A stretch of DNA of 64,000 nucleotides from Actinomycetota bacterium (GTDB lineage Bacteria; Actinomycetota; Acidimicrobiia; IMCC26256; PALSA-610): NCBI GenBank assembly GCA_003134555.1, contig PLBO01000121.1:1-64000 (forward strand), in the 5' to 3' direction. Below, one piece after another: positions 16,975 to 25,915 of the stretch. Every line of letters begins with the position of its first letter. The stretch's first letter is position 1. The notes beneath the pieces were generated by a model. That model was not told where the DNA came from. It was given only the letters and a program-made list of their open reading frames with translations, and ran no database searches. A program made the translations under genes and the position numbers.

Positions 16975-18351
16975 GTGGGCATTGTGTTCGTCGCCTCGGG
17001 CTCGGCGCGGTCGTGGTTCCCGAGCCGCTGGGATCCACGTGTCGCTCCGATCGCCGCCGAGGTCGCTCGTCTGCGGGGCCTCGACTTCGAACACCCCGTT
17101 CCCATCCGGTATCTCTCGCCGAAGGATTTCGAGAAGCAGCTCGGCGAAGGCGAGCTGAGCCCGGCCGACCGCAAGAAGGTGACGCAAGAGGAGGCCGTGT
17201 TCCGCGCCCTCGGCTTCATCGGCGGCAAGGTCGACCTGTTGCGCGCGTTCGCCACCCAGCATTCGTCGGGAACGCTCGCCTACTACGACCCCGACCGTCA
17301 GGAGATCATCGTCCGCGGCACCACACTCGACGTCGCACATCGCGTCACGGTCGCGCACGAGTTGACCCACGTGCTCCAGGATCAGCACTTCCACCTCCGC
17401 AAGCTGCAGAAGGCCGCGGCAGCTTCGGAGACGGGTGATGCGTCGGCGTTGCAGGCGCTCGTCGAAGGCGACGCGGTGCGGATCGAGGACGACTATCTGA
17501 AGCGGCTCTCACCTGCGGAGCAGAAGGAGAACGCGCGCGAGAACGACGCGGAGGGCGCGCGTGTCGGCAAGGAGACCGCGTCGGTGCCCGACATCGTCGA
17601 GCTGCTGACCGGCGCGCCGTACGAGTTCGGACCCTCGACGGTCCGAGTGTTGCTGTCGGCGGGCGGCAACGCCGCGGTCGACGCTGCGCTCACCGGTCCG
17701 ACACCGTCGACGGGGGTTCTCGTCGAAACCGGGGACGTCACGCCGCCGGTGCCCGTGGAGAATCCGTTGCTTCCGGCCGGCGGCGTGTCCGCGGCGCCGG
17801 CGGAATCGTTCGGTCCGTTCGAGACCTTCGTGACGCTCGCGATGCGGCTCGAACCGGCGCGTGCACTGCTCGCGGCCGACGTCGTCGCCGGTGGCAGAGC
17901 TGTGACGTTCCAGAGTCGGGGCTCGACCTGCTATCGCGTCGTCGTCGCCCCGACGTCCGAGCGCAGCCGCACCTTCCTTCTCGGGGCAGTCCGGGACTGG
18001 GCCCGAGGCCGACCGAGCTCGTCCGTCGATGCCGTCGGCGACCGCGTCGGGTTCACCACGTGCGACCCGGGCCGCACCGCACGGGATCCATCTTCGCAAC
18101 GGTTCCACGCCGCGGTCGTGCTGTTGAGCCTTCGCACCGGCCTCACCGTCGGCGCGGCGAAGGAGGGTCACGTCGCCGGTGCCCTGGCACGCTGCTTCGC
18201 CCGCGTGTTCATCCAGACGCCGGGCGCCGAGAAGCTCATGCTCGCGATCGGGAACGGGACGCCGACGAGCGCACAGGGAACGCAATTGCGCATGCTGACA
18301 GGGGAGAGCGGCGCGGCATGCCGCGCCGACGTCGATTCCGGTTTGCCGTAG
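16975..18351 (+). CDS. Putative membrane-anchored zinc metallopeptidase (HELTH motif)
   Basis: 458 residues from GTG 16975. The motif VAHELTHVLQDQHF (HExxH) near residue 125 and a downstream Glu in ALVEGDAVR are like zinc-dependent peptidases; the rest is not recognised. The frame is open back to 16873 and encodes an Arg-rich stretch followed by a hydrophobic helix (IGGLAAFAALLSVSVGIVFV) that looks like a real membrane anchor. That stretch contains no ATG, GTG or TTG; only CTG 16942 or ATT codons occur. So either a rare start codon is used or there is a small frameshift upstream. Function otherwise unknown. Confidence 0.65.
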   Translation: MGIVFVASGSARSWFPSRWDPRVAPIAAEVARLRGLDFEHPVPIRYLSPKDFEKQLGEGELSPADRKKVTQEEAVFRALGFIGGKVDLLRAFATQHSSGTLAYYDPDRQEIIVRGTTLDVAHRVTVAHELTHVLQDQHFHLRKLQKAAAASETGDASALQALVEGDAVRIEDDYLKRLSPAEQKENARENDAEGARVGKETASVPDIVELLTGAPYEFGPSTVRVLLSAGGNAAVDAALTGPTPSTGVLVETGDVTPPVPVENPLLPAGGVSAAPAESFGPFETFVTLAMRLEPARALLAADVVAGGRAVTFQSRGSTCYRVVVAPTSERSRTFLLGAVRDWARGRPSSSVDAVGDRVGFTTCDPGRTARDPSSQRFHAAVVLLSLRTGLTVGAAKEGHVAGALARCFARVFIQTPGAEKLMLAIGNGTPTSAQGTQLRMLTGESGAACRADVDSGLP

Positions 18352-18384
18352 CGCCGCCGCAACCAAATTCGGCGCACGAGCCGT

Positions 18385-18390
18385 TAGGGT
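18385..18390 (+). promoter_or_regulatory. -10 element TAGGGT (leaderless start)
   Basis: TAGGGT lies 8 nt before GTG 18399, in the gap after the peptidase gene. Confidence 0.5.
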
Positions 18391-18398
18391 CAGCGGTC

Positions 18399-19442
18399 GT
18401 GCCCAGACTCCATCCGCGCCGTGCACGGCGTTCCGTTCTCGCGGCCGCAGCCGTGCTCGCGGGAGCGGCGCTGACCGCGTGCTCGAGTGGCTCGAGCACG
18501 AAAATCGGGTCGCCCACGGCATCGCCGGCGGTCGGTTCGACCACCTCCACGGCCCCGGCTGCCCGAGCGACGGTTCCTTCGACGGTCGCGCCCGCGTCGG
18601 CGACGCTCGACATCGCGGTCGCGCCGTGGCAGTTGCCGGAGGCACGCGCGCGCGAGGTGGTGCTCGCCGGCGACCGCGCGTTGCTGGTGATCGGCGGACT
18701 CGACCCGGGCGGCGCTTCGACCGCACGCGTCTGGAACGTCGCGCTACCCGGTGGTGTCACGACGCGCCTCGCCGTGCTGCCGCAGACGATCCACGACTCG
18801 GCCGGCGCGGTGATCGGCCGGGACGCGTTTGTGTTCGGCGGCGGCAGCGCCACGGAGCTCGCGACGGTGCAGCGGTATCGCTCCGGTGTGGGAAGTGTCG
18901 TCGGCAAGCTGCCACAGGCACGCTCCGACCTGGTCGCGGTCGAGGTCAACGGTACTGCGTACGTGTTGGGAGGCTTCGACGGCTCGAGCAGCATCGCGAG
19001 CGTGCTCGCCACGACCGACGGTGCGAACTTCCACACAGTGGCGCAACTTCCGCAGACCGTGCGGTACCCGGCGGTCGCGGTTCTCGGTGGTCGCATCTGG
19101 CTCTTCGGCGGGACACACAACGGCAGCGCCGTCACGACGATCCAACGCATCGATCCCGCTACGGGTGACGCGGCGATCGCCGGACAACTGCCCGCGCCAC
19201 TCGCCGACGCGAGTGCGGTCGCGATCGGTGGTCGCATTCTGGTCCTGGGTGGGCGCAGTCGAGGGCAGATCCTCGATTCCGTCGTGCGATTCGATCCCGG
19301 GTCGGCAAAGACGAGTGTGGTCGGGACGCTGCCGTATCCCGTGGCCGATGCCGGCGCCGCGGTGGTCGACGGCGTCGGCTATCTCGTCGGCGGTGAGAAC
19401 CCGGCCAAGACCGCGTCGACCGTCATCCTTCGCTACCGGTAG
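18399..19442 (+). CDS. Lipoprotein with Kelch-like beta-propeller
   Basis: 347 residues. The signal peptide ends in a lipobox (LAGAALTAC), so Cys would be lipidated and the protein held on the outside of the membrane. A Ser/Thr/Ala-rich linker follows. Then come about five repeats with the Kelch pattern of hydrophobic strands and double Gly (LVIGGLDPGG, AFVFGGGSAT, AYVLGGFDGSS, IWLFGGTHNGS, ILVLGGRSRG, GYLVGGENP). Propellers of this kind bind ligands or proteins. GTG 18399 is chosen because it gives a proper signal peptide and sits 8 nt after TAGGGT. Role unknown. Confidence 0.78.
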   Translation: MPRLHPRRARRSVLAAAAVLAGAALTACSSGSSTKIGSPTASPAVGSTTSTAPAARATVPSTVAPASATLDIAVAPWQLPEARAREVVLAGDRALLVIGGLDPGGASTARVWNVALPGGVTTRLAVLPQTIHDSAGAVIGRDAFVFGGGSATELATVQRYRSGVGSVVGKLPQARSDLVAVEVNGTAYVLGGFDGSSSIASVLATTDGANFHTVAQLPQTVRYPAVAVLGGRIWLFGGTHNGSAVTTIQRIDPATGDAAIAGQLPAPLADASAVAIGGRILVLGGRSRGQILDSVVRFDPGSAKTSVVGTLPYPVADAGAAVVDGVGYLVGGENPAKTASTVILRYR

Positions 19443-19496
19443 AGATCCGGCGTCGGCGTTCGCGTTACGGTGCGCCCTACATCGGAAGGAGACGAG

Positions 19497-20201
19497 ATGA
19501 TCGACGATCAGGATCTCACCGGGCTCGACCCGTACGAGCTGATGGGCACCGAAGCCTCCCGGCTGGACAAATTCTTCGCGGGCGCGAGCGCCGGCGATTG
19601 GAAGAAACCGACCCGGTGCGAAGGCTGGAGCGTGCGCGACCTGCTCGCGCACCTCGCGGCGACCGAGGACTACAACAAAGCGTGTCTCGACGGCACCGTG
19701 CAGCAGTTCCTCGCCGACGTGGGCGCGAAGGGCGCCGTCGACCTCGCGTCCGCGAACGACATCGGCATCCACGAGTTCGACGACCGGACGCCCGAGCAGA
19801 TCCTCGAAACGTGGCAGACCCGCGGCGCGCAGAATCGAGCCGCCTTCCAAGCCCGCGACGGGGGTGACGTCGACAGCAGCGTCGGCGCGTATCCCGCGCG
19901 CTGGCAGGCCTTCCACCTCGCGTTCGAGCTCGCGACCCATGCCGACGACGTCGGCGTTCCCGTCTCGAAGAGCGAGGGCGCCGCCCGGGGAGAATGGCAG
20001 GCGCGCTTCGGCCGCTTCGCGATCAAGGAGTTGAAGCCGGACCTCACGATCGAGGCGAACGCCGGACGCACGCACGTGAAGGGAGAGGGTGTCGACGTCG
20101 ACCTCTCCGACGAGCAGTTCGTCCAGGCGGTCGCGGCGCGGCTGCCGGAGGGTTCCGGCATCGACGACGAGACCGCGGCGGCGCTCTCGGCGACGCCTTG
20201 A
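19497..20201 (+). CDS. Maleylpyruvate-isomerase-like (mycothiol/DinB superfamily) protein
   Basis: 234 residues. The N-terminal four-helix bundle shows the family pattern: CEGWSVRDLLAHLAATEDY with its metal-binding His, and AFHLAFELATHADDVG. Many actinobacterial members are mycothiol-dependent or of unknown enzymatic role. ATG 19497 follows a good ribosome site (aaggag, spacing 5). The stop overlaps the TTG start of the following epimerase gene (TTGA), so the two are probably translated from one mRNA. Confidence 0.75.
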   Translation: MIDDQDLTGLDPYELMGTEASRLDKFFAGASAGDWKKPTRCEGWSVRDLLAHLAATEDYNKACLDGTVQQFLADVGAKGAVDLASANDIGIHEFDDRTPEQILETWQTRGAQNRAAFQARDGGDVDSSVGAYPARWQAFHLAFELATHADDVGVPVSKSEGAARGEWQARFGRFAIKELKPDLTIEANAGRTHVKGEGVDVDLSDEQFVQAVAARLPEGSGIDDETAAALSATP

Positions 20202-21121
20202 CGCTGCACGGCGCTCGCATCCTCGTGACCGGAGCGACCGGGCAGGTGGCGCTGCCCGTCGCGCTTGCGCTCGCCGCCGAGAACGACGTGATCGCAGTGG
20301 CGCGCTTCAAGGACGCGGCGTTGCGCGAGCAGCTGGAATCGGCCGGAGTGCAGTGCGTAGTGGTCGACCTCGCGCAAGGTTCGCTCGCGGGTGTGCCGAA
20401 CAACGTCGACTACGTGTGCAACTTCGCCGTCGTCAAGAGCAACAAATGGGAAGTCGACCTCGCGGGCAACGCGGAGGCGGCAGGTCTGCTCATGGCGCAC
20501 TGTCGCGACGCGCGCGCGTTCCTGCACTGTTCGTCGACGGGCGTCTACGAGGCGGCCGGCGGAACACCGCAACGCGAAACCGATCCGCTCGGCGACAACC
20601 ATCGTGTGATGATGCCCACGTACAGCATCTCGAAGATCGCGGCGGAGGCGGTGGTGCGCACGACGTGCCGTCTCTTCGAAGTGCCGACGACGATCGCGCG
20701 TCTCAACGTGCCCTACGGCGACGGCGGCGGATGGCCCGCGTTCCATCTCGCGCTGATGCTCGCAGGCCGTCCGGTTCCGGTGCGGCCCGACGGGCCGAGT
20801 CGTTTCAATCCGATCCACGAGGACGACATCGTGGCGACATTGCCCGCGATGCTCGAGGCCGCGGCGGTCCCGGCGACGATCGTGAACTGGGGCGGCGACG
20901 AACAGACGAGCATCGAAGCGTGGTGCGAGTACATGGGCGAGCTCGTGGGTATCGAGCCGCAGTTCGAGCGCACCACGAACACGATCGGTGGTATCCCCAC
21001 CGACAACACGAAACGGCTGGCGCTGGTCGGGCCCACGTCGGTCGGCTGGAAGGACGGCCTGCGACGGATGGTCGAGGCTCAGACCTCTTCGTCTTCGTCG
21101 CGGTCGGCGTCGACGAGGTAG
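20198..21121 (+). CDS. NAD(P)-dependent epimerase/dehydratase (extended SDR)
   Basis: 307 residues from TTG 20198. The Rossmann motif is GATGQVA. The catalytic Ser is in HCSSTGVY and the Tyr-Lys pair is in YSISK. A longer reading frame upstream would overlap the preceding gene; TTG fits the conserved start (ARILVTGATG) and the TTGA coupling. Extended SDRs act on nucleotide sugars or similar substrates. The end is Ser-rich (SSSSRSAS). Substrate unknown. Confidence 0.8.
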   Translation: MTLHGARILVTGATGQVALPVALALAAENDVIAVARFKDAALREQLESAGVQCVVVDLAQGSLAGVPNNVDYVCNFAVVKSNKWEVDLAGNAEAAGLLMAHCRDARAFLHCSSTGVYEAAGGTPQRETDPLGDNHRVMMPTYSISKIAAEAVVRTTCRLFEVPTTIARLNVPYGDGGGWPAFHLALMLAGRPVPVRPDGPSRFNPIHEDDIVATLPAMLEAAAVPATIVNWGGDEQTSIEAWCEYMGELVGIEPQFERTTNTIGGIPTDNTKRLALVGPTSVGWKDGLRRMVEAQTSSSSSRSASTR

Positions 21122-21232
21122 CGCCTCACTGCCGCGGTGTCGGCGAGGAGGCCGACCAGCTCCCGCGCAGAGAACGGCTACGTCGTCACGCCAACTAGCG
21201 TCGCGCACCAGGCGGCGACGCGAGGGAGCCAT

Positions 21233-21958
21233 ATGGAAGAGCTCGATCTGACCGGAGTCGAACGGGTCCTCGTTGTGATGGCGCACCCCGACGACGTCGA
21301 CTTCGGGTTCGCGGGCTCGGTTGCGGTGATGACCGACGCGGGCATCGAGGTCGTGTACTGCCTCGTCACCGACGGCGACGCCGGCGGATCGGAAACCGGG
21401 ATCCTGCGCGGAGACATGGCGCCCATGCGCCGCGACGAGCAGCGGGCCGCCGCCGCGATCGTGGGGGTGCACGACGTGCACTTCCTCGGCTACCCCGACG
21501 GCCGTCTCGAAGCGACGATCGAGCTGCGCAAGGACCTCACGCGGGTCATTCGCAAGGTGCGCCCCAACCGGGTGCTGACGCAGTCGCCCGATCGCAACTG
21601 GGATCGCATCTACGCGAGCCACCCCGATCATCTCGCGGCCGGCGAGGCGGCGGTCTGCGCCGTCTACCCCGACGCTCGTAATCGGTGGGCGCATCCGGAG
21701 CTCGCCGACGAGGGACTCGAACCCTGGACGGTCGACGCGCTGTGGCTCGGCATCGGACACGACGGTGCGACGCACTACGTCGACATCACGACCGCGGTCG
21801 ATCGGAAGATCGACGCGCTGCTGAGCCACAAGAGTCAGTTGCCCGATCCGGGCGCGACCGAGACGATGGTGCGAAGTTGGACGGGCGCGATCGCGCAAGC
21901 GGCCGGGCTTCCCGAAGGACGGGTCGCGGAGGCGATGAGAGTGGTGAACACACGATGA
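21233..21958 (+). CDS. PIG-L/LmbE-family deacetylase
   Basis: 241 residues. The zinc site is AHPDDVDFG at the N-terminus and SHPDHLAAGEA in the middle. The family includes the mycothiol-pathway deacetylase MshB, the amidase Mca and sugar-amide deacetylases. ATG 21233 follows gaggga. An in-frame start 96 nt earlier is possible but lacks a ribosome site. The stop overlaps the start of the copper amine oxidase gene (ATGA). A second, different PIG-L gene lies at 37832-38632. Confidence 0.85.
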   Translation: MEELDLTGVERVLVVMAHPDDVDFGFAGSVAVMTDAGIEVVYCLVTDGDAGGSETGILRGDMAPMRRDEQRAAAAIVGVHDVHFLGYPDGRLEATIELRKDLTRVIRKVRPNRVLTQSPDRNWDRIYASHPDHLAAGEAAVCAVYPDARNRWAHPELADEGLEPWTVDALWLGIGHDGATHYVDITTAVDRKIDALLSHKSQLPDPGATETMVRSWTGAIAQAAGLPEGRVAEAMRVVNTR

Positions 21959-23889
21959 CGCAACACGAGATGACCAAGGCCGAGGTGGCGCACCCGCTGG
22001 AAATGCTCACGGCGGAAGAGGTGAAGCGCGCGGTCGCGATCCTGGGTGACAGTGGTCGCCTGCCCGACGGCGCGCTGTTCGCGAGCGTCGTGCTGCACGA
22101 GCCGGCCAAGGACGTGCTCGCGCAATGGAAGCCGGGCGATCCGGTGGAGCGTCGCGTGCGCGCGGTCATCGTGCCGGGCCCGGAGTGTGGCGTGATCGAA
22201 GCCGTCGTCGACGTCGGCGCCGGAGTGATCGAGGCGTGGGAGGAGATCGAGCACGTCCGTCCCACGTTGCTGATGCACGAAGCAGCACAGGCCATCGGCA
22301 CGATCCGCGCCAATCCGGAGTACCTCGCCGCGCTGGCCCGCCGCGGCATAACCGCCGACATGATCAACCGCGTGCAGATCGATCCGTGGCCGGCCGGCGT
22401 GTTCGGCTACGAGTGCGAGGAGGGTCGCCGGATCTCCCGGTGCATCTCCTTCCTGCGCGACGACCAAACCGACAACGGTTACGCACGTCCGATCGAAGGG
22501 CTGATCGTCCACTTCGACAACGGGCGCAATGTCGTGCTGGAGGTGCACGATCACGGCATCACGCCGCTGCCTCCGAACCGCGCGAGCTACCTCGCCGAGG
22601 ATCAGCCTCGGATGCGCACCGACCTCAAGCCGATCTCGATCACGCAGCCCGAAGGGCCGAGCTTCACGGTCGACGGAAACCTGGTGCGGTGGCAGAAGTG
22701 GCAGTTCCGCATCACCTTCGATCCCTTCGAGGGCCTCGTCCTGCACCAGGTCGCATACAACGACGACGACGGGCGCCTTCGGCCGATCCTGCACCGGGCC
22801 TCCATCAGCGAGATGGTGGTGCCCTACGGCGACCCCGAGCCGCTGCACGGTTGGAAGAACGCGTTCGACGCGGGGGAGTGGGGCCTCGGCCGCATGACGC
22901 AATCGCTCATGCTCGGGTGCGACTGTCTCGGTGAGATCCACTATTTCGACGCCACGCTCGCAACCGAGCACGGGAAGCCGTGGGTGATCGAGAACGCGAT
23001 CTGCATGCACGAAGAGGACTACGGGATCCTCTGGAAGCACGTCGACCTTTGGGCCGGACGCGGGGAGGTGCGGCGCAGTCGTCGCCTCGTCGTGAGTTTC
23101 ATTTCAACCGTCGGCAACTACGAGTACGGCTTCTTTTGGTACTTCTATCTCGATGGCAACATCCAGCTCGAGGTCAAGCTCACGGGCATCGTGTCGCCGA
23201 TGGCCATTGAGCCGGGCACGACACCGGCGTTCGCGAACGTGATCGGCGAGGGCGTTGCCGCGCCGCACCACCAGCACATGTTCAACGCACGGCTCGACTT
23301 CGATGTCGACGGCGAGAGCAACGAGATCTACGAGGTCGACGCGGAGCGGATGCCGCCCGGCCCGGAGAACCCGTGGCTGAACGCGTTCCGCGCCAAGTCG
23401 ACGCGGCTCGAGACGGAGCTCACCGCGCAGCGAGAGGTCGATCCGGCCGCCTCGCGCACGTGGCGCATCGTGAACCCCAACGTCCGCAACGGGCTCGGGC
23501 AGCCGACCAGTTACAAGCTGGTGCCCACGATGTCGACGCCGACGATGCTCGCCCACCCCGAATCGTCCGTCGGCCGGCGCGCCGCGTTCGCGCAGCACAA
23601 TCTCTGGGTCACTCCCTACTCACCCGACGAACGCCGCGCGGCGGGCGAGTACCCGAACCAGCATCCCGGTGACGACGGCCTGCCGCGCTGGACCGCTCGC
23701 GACCGGTCGATCGTCGACACCGATCTCGTCGTCTGGTACTCCTTCGGGGTCACGCATTTCGTGCGTCCGGAAGACTGGCCCGTGATGCCGGTCGAGTACA
23801 CCGGGTTCACGCTGATGCCGTTCGGATTCTTCGATCGCAATCCGGCCCTCGATGTGCCGCCCGGCGAAGGTGAGCACTGCCACACGTGA
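21955..23889 (+). CDS. Copper-containing primary-amine oxidase
   Basis: 644 residues, the length of bacterial copper amine oxidases. The self-processing topaquinone site is VGNYEY, with Tyr389 the predicted TPQ. The catalytic base is Asp305 (NAFDAGEWG). The copper ligands are His439 and His441 (PHHQH) and His601 (VTHFVRPEDW). The enzyme oxidises primary amines to aldehyde, ammonia and hydrogen peroxide. No signal peptide is seen, so it is probably cytoplasmic. The start overlaps the PIG-L stop (ATGA) and its stop overlaps the surE start (GTGA), a tightly coupled three-gene unit. Confidence 0.93.
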   Translation: MTQHEMTKAEVAHPLEMLTAEEVKRAVAILGDSGRLPDGALFASVVLHEPAKDVLAQWKPGDPVERRVRAVIVPGPECGVIEAVVDVGAGVIEAWEEIEHVRPTLLMHEAAQAIGTIRANPEYLAALARRGITADMINRVQIDPWPAGVFGYECEEGRRISRCISFLRDDQTDNGYARPIEGLIVHFDNGRNVVLEVHDHGITPLPPNRASYLAEDQPRMRTDLKPISITQPEGPSFTVDGNLVRWQKWQFRITFDPFEGLVLHQVAYNDDDGRLRPILHRASISEMVVPYGDPEPLHGWKNAFDAGEWGLGRMTQSLMLGCDCLGEIHYFDATLATEHGKPWVIENAICMHEEDYGILWKHVDLWAGRGEVRRSRRLVVSFISTVGNYEYGFFWYFYLDGNIQLEVKLTGIVSPMAIEPGTTPAFANVIGEGVAAPHHQHMFNARLDFDVDGESNEIYEVDAERMPPGPENPWLNAFRAKSTRLETELTAQREVDPAASRTWRIVNPNVRNGLGQPTSYKLVPTMSTPTMLAHPESSVGRRAAFAQHNLWVTPYSPDERRAAGEYPNQHPGDDGLPRWTARDRSIVDTDLVVWYSFGVTHFVRPEDWPVMPVEYTGFTLMPFGFFDRNPALDVPPGEGEHCHT

Positions 23890-24752
23890 CGAGAGTTCTC
23901 GTAACCAACGACGACGGGATCAAGTCGGCGGGGCTGCACGTGCTCGCGGCCGCGTTGGACGAGGCCGGTTACGACATCACGGTGGTCGCGCCCAACCGTG
24001 ACTGCAGCGGCATCGGCGCCGCGATCGGTCTCGTGCACGCCGACCAGCACCTCGACGTCGAGAAGGTGGAGATGCCGGGCTGCGACGGCATCGCGGCGTA
24101 CGCCATCGACGGGCCGCCGGGATTGTGTGTCTGTGCCGGTCGTCTCGGCGCGTTCGGGGATCCGCCGGACTTCGTCGTGTCGGGGATCAATCCCGGCTGC
24201 AACACGGGTCGCGCGATATTGCATTCGGGCACCGTGGGGGCCGCGCTCACCGCGCAGAGCTTCGGGTGCTCGGCGCTGGCAGTGAGCGTCGACGTCTCCG
24301 ATCCGTGGCGCTTCGACACCGCGTCACTCATTGCAATCGATGTGCTGTCGATGTTGCTCGAGGCGCCACCGCGCAGTGTGTTGAACCTCAACGTGCCGGC
24401 CCTCGACTACGACGACGTGATCGGCGTCCGCTGGGCGCGGCTTGCCGCGTTCGGCTCGGTGCGCGCCGCGATCGCCGAGTCGGGTGACGGCGGCCTCCAG
24501 TTCGAGTTGCGTGCAACTGGTGTCGCCGCGCCGGCCGATTCCGACCAGGGACTCGTCGACGCGGGATTCGCGTCGCTCACGACGCTGGTCGGCGTCGCCG
24601 AGGCGTGGCCGTCGGAGACGGCGGGCGCGAGCGACGTCTCGTCGCAGGTCGTCCCCGGCGCAATCGTCGAGGCCGTCCACGCCGTGCCCGACGCATCCGC
24701 GCCGCGATCCCTGCACCGCCCGCTGCACTCGGGCGCGGTCCCGACCGAGTAG
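23886..24752 (+). CDS. surE: SurE-family 5'(3')-nucleotidase/phosphatase
   Basis: 288 residues. The metal-binding start VLVTNDDGI (Asp9, Asp10) and the SGINPGCNTG loop are diagnostic of SurE, which removes phosphate from nucleoside monophosphates. The C-terminus is longer than in Escherichia coli SurE and rich in Ala, Ser and Val. GTG 23886 overlaps the amine oxidase stop. Why a SurE should be coupled to an amine oxidase is not obvious. Confidence 0.9.
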   Translation: MTRVLVTNDDGIKSAGLHVLAAALDEAGYDITVVAPNRDCSGIGAAIGLVHADQHLDVEKVEMPGCDGIAAYAIDGPPGLCVCAGRLGAFGDPPDFVVSGINPGCNTGRAILHSGTVGAALTAQSFGCSALAVSVDVSDPWRFDTASLIAIDVLSMLLEAPPRSVLNLNVPALDYDDVIGVRWARLAAFGSVRAAIAESGDGGLQFELRATGVAAPADSDQGLVDAGFASLTTLVGVAEAWPSETAGASDVSSQVVPGAIVEAVHAVPDASAPRSLHRPLHSGAVPTE

Positions 24753-24783
24753 AAAATCAGCGGACCCGCAACGGGCGGCGTCG

Positions 24784-24789
24784 TAACTT
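24784..24789 (+). promoter_or_regulatory. -10 element TAACTT (leaderless start)
   Basis: TAACTT lies six nt before GTG 24796; no ribosome-binding sequence is present. Confidence 0.55.
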
Positions 24790-24795
24790 TGCGAC

Positions 24796-25329
24796 GTGCC
24801 GATCACGCCGGACGCGAAGAACTGGACCTGGGTACTCGACCGGCCCTGTCCCGAATGCCGCTTCGAAGCCGCCGCGTTTCCTCGAGAGAACGTCGGACAG
24901 ATGATTCGCGACAACGCCGCCGCCTGGCGGCTCGTCCTTGCGCGCCCCGACGTCGCGCGCCGAGCGAACGAGAACATCTGGTCGCCGCTCGAGTACGCGT
25001 GTCACGTCCGCGACGTCTTTCGGATCTGCGACGCACGGCTCGCGCTGATGCTCGCCGAAGACGACCCGACGTTCGCGAACTGGGATCAGGACGCGACGGC
25101 CGTCGACGACGCGTACGGCGAGCAGGATCCGGCTCGTGTCGGCGCGGAGTTCGACGAAGCTGCCGGTCTCTTCGCGGATCGGTTCGACGGCGTCGAACGC
25201 GGCCAGTGGTCACGACCCGGTACCCGAAGCGACGGCTCGATCTTCACGGTCGAGTCGTTCGCCCGCTACGTGATCCACGATCCGATCCATCATCTCTTCG
25301 ACACCGGCGCCGTCCTCCCCGGTAAATGA
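24796..25329 (+). CDS. DinB-superfamily protein
   Basis: 177 residues. Helical segments with WSPLEYACHVRDVF near residue 65 and a late HDPIHHLFD give the three-His metal site of the DinB/YfiT fold. Such proteins include thiol transferases that use mycothiol or bacillithiol, but many have no known reaction. GTG 24796 is supported by the upstream -10 element and fits the start of homologous proteins (TPDAKNWTWVL). It stands alone, 43 bp after surE. Confidence 0.7.
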   Translation: MPITPDAKNWTWVLDRPCPECRFEAAAFPRENVGQMIRDNAAAWRLVLARPDVARRANENIWSPLEYACHVRDVFRICDARLALMLAEDDPTFANWDQDATAVDDAYGEQDPARVGAEFDEAAGLFADRFDGVERGQWSRPGTRSDGSIFTVESFARYVIHDPIHHLFDTGAVLPGK

Positions 25330-25361
25330 CAGCGCCCCGCGCGATGCGGGATGCTGTGCCC

Positions 25362-25817
25362 ATGGCGAAATGGACACGGAAAGAGCTGCAGCGAGCGCAC
25401 GACAACTACCGCGCGGTGGCGCAGGAAGCCGGGCGCACCAACGACTGGCGAGCCTGGGCCGATACCTTCACCGAGGACGCGACCTACGTCGAGCACCACT
25501 ACGGCACGATGCAGGGTCGCGAGGCGATCTACGAATGGATCTCGAAGACGATGGCCGAGTGGCCGAACTCCGAGATGAAGGAGTTCCCGCACGACTGGTG
25601 CGTGTGCGACGAGGAGCGTGGCTGGTGGATCTGCCAGATCGAGAACCGCTTCCGCGACCCCGGTGACGGCGAGATCTACCAGGCGCACAACCTCACCGTG
25701 CTCAAGTATGCAGGCGACATGCAGTTCTCGTCCGAGGAGGACGCGTACAACCCTGCGAACTTCGCGCCGGTTGTGAAGGCGTGGATCGAGGCCGAGCGCA
25801 GCGCCCGCAAGGACTGA
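25362..25817 (+). CDS. SnoaL/NTF2-like fold protein
   Basis: 151 residues. WADTFTEDATYVEHHYGTMQGREAIYEWI (residues about 30-60, given here as the start WADTFTEDATY and the end GREAIYEWI) is the standard first half of the NTF2-like cone fold; strands with GWWICQIENRFRDPGDGEIY follow. Members include ketosteroid isomerase-like enzymes, hydroxylases and simple binding proteins, so function is open. The ATG 25362 is preferred over an upstream ACG-rich stretch. It sits between a DinB gene and carD and is probably monocistronic. Confidence 0.7.
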   Translation: MAKWTRKELQRAHDNYRAVAQEAGRTNDWRAWADTFTEDATYVEHHYGTMQGREAIYEWISKTMAEWPNSEMKEFPHDWCVCDEERGWWICQIENRFRDPGDGEIYQAHNLTVLKYAGDMQFSSEEDAYNPANFAPVVKAWIEAERSARKD

Positions 25818-25846
25818 CCACGGTCAGGGGCGCTCCGAACGCCTGG

Positions 25847-25852
25847 TATCAT
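25847..25852 (+). promoter_or_regulatory. Possible carD promoter, -10 TATCAT
   Basis: TATCAT lies 63 nt upstream of the carD ATG. No convincing -35 box is visible at 17 bp, as is often the case in actinobacteria. Confidence 0.35.
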
Positions 25853-25915
25853 GACAGGTCGCTCGGTGCCCGATTCGCGGGCTTCCGACGCCGGAATTCT
25901 CGATCATGGAGTGGC

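Noticed and set aside
19670-21898. Minus-strand open frame of about 740 codons
   Set aside because: Opposite the MDMPI, epimerase and PIG-L genes; no recognisable domain and shadow-type composition.
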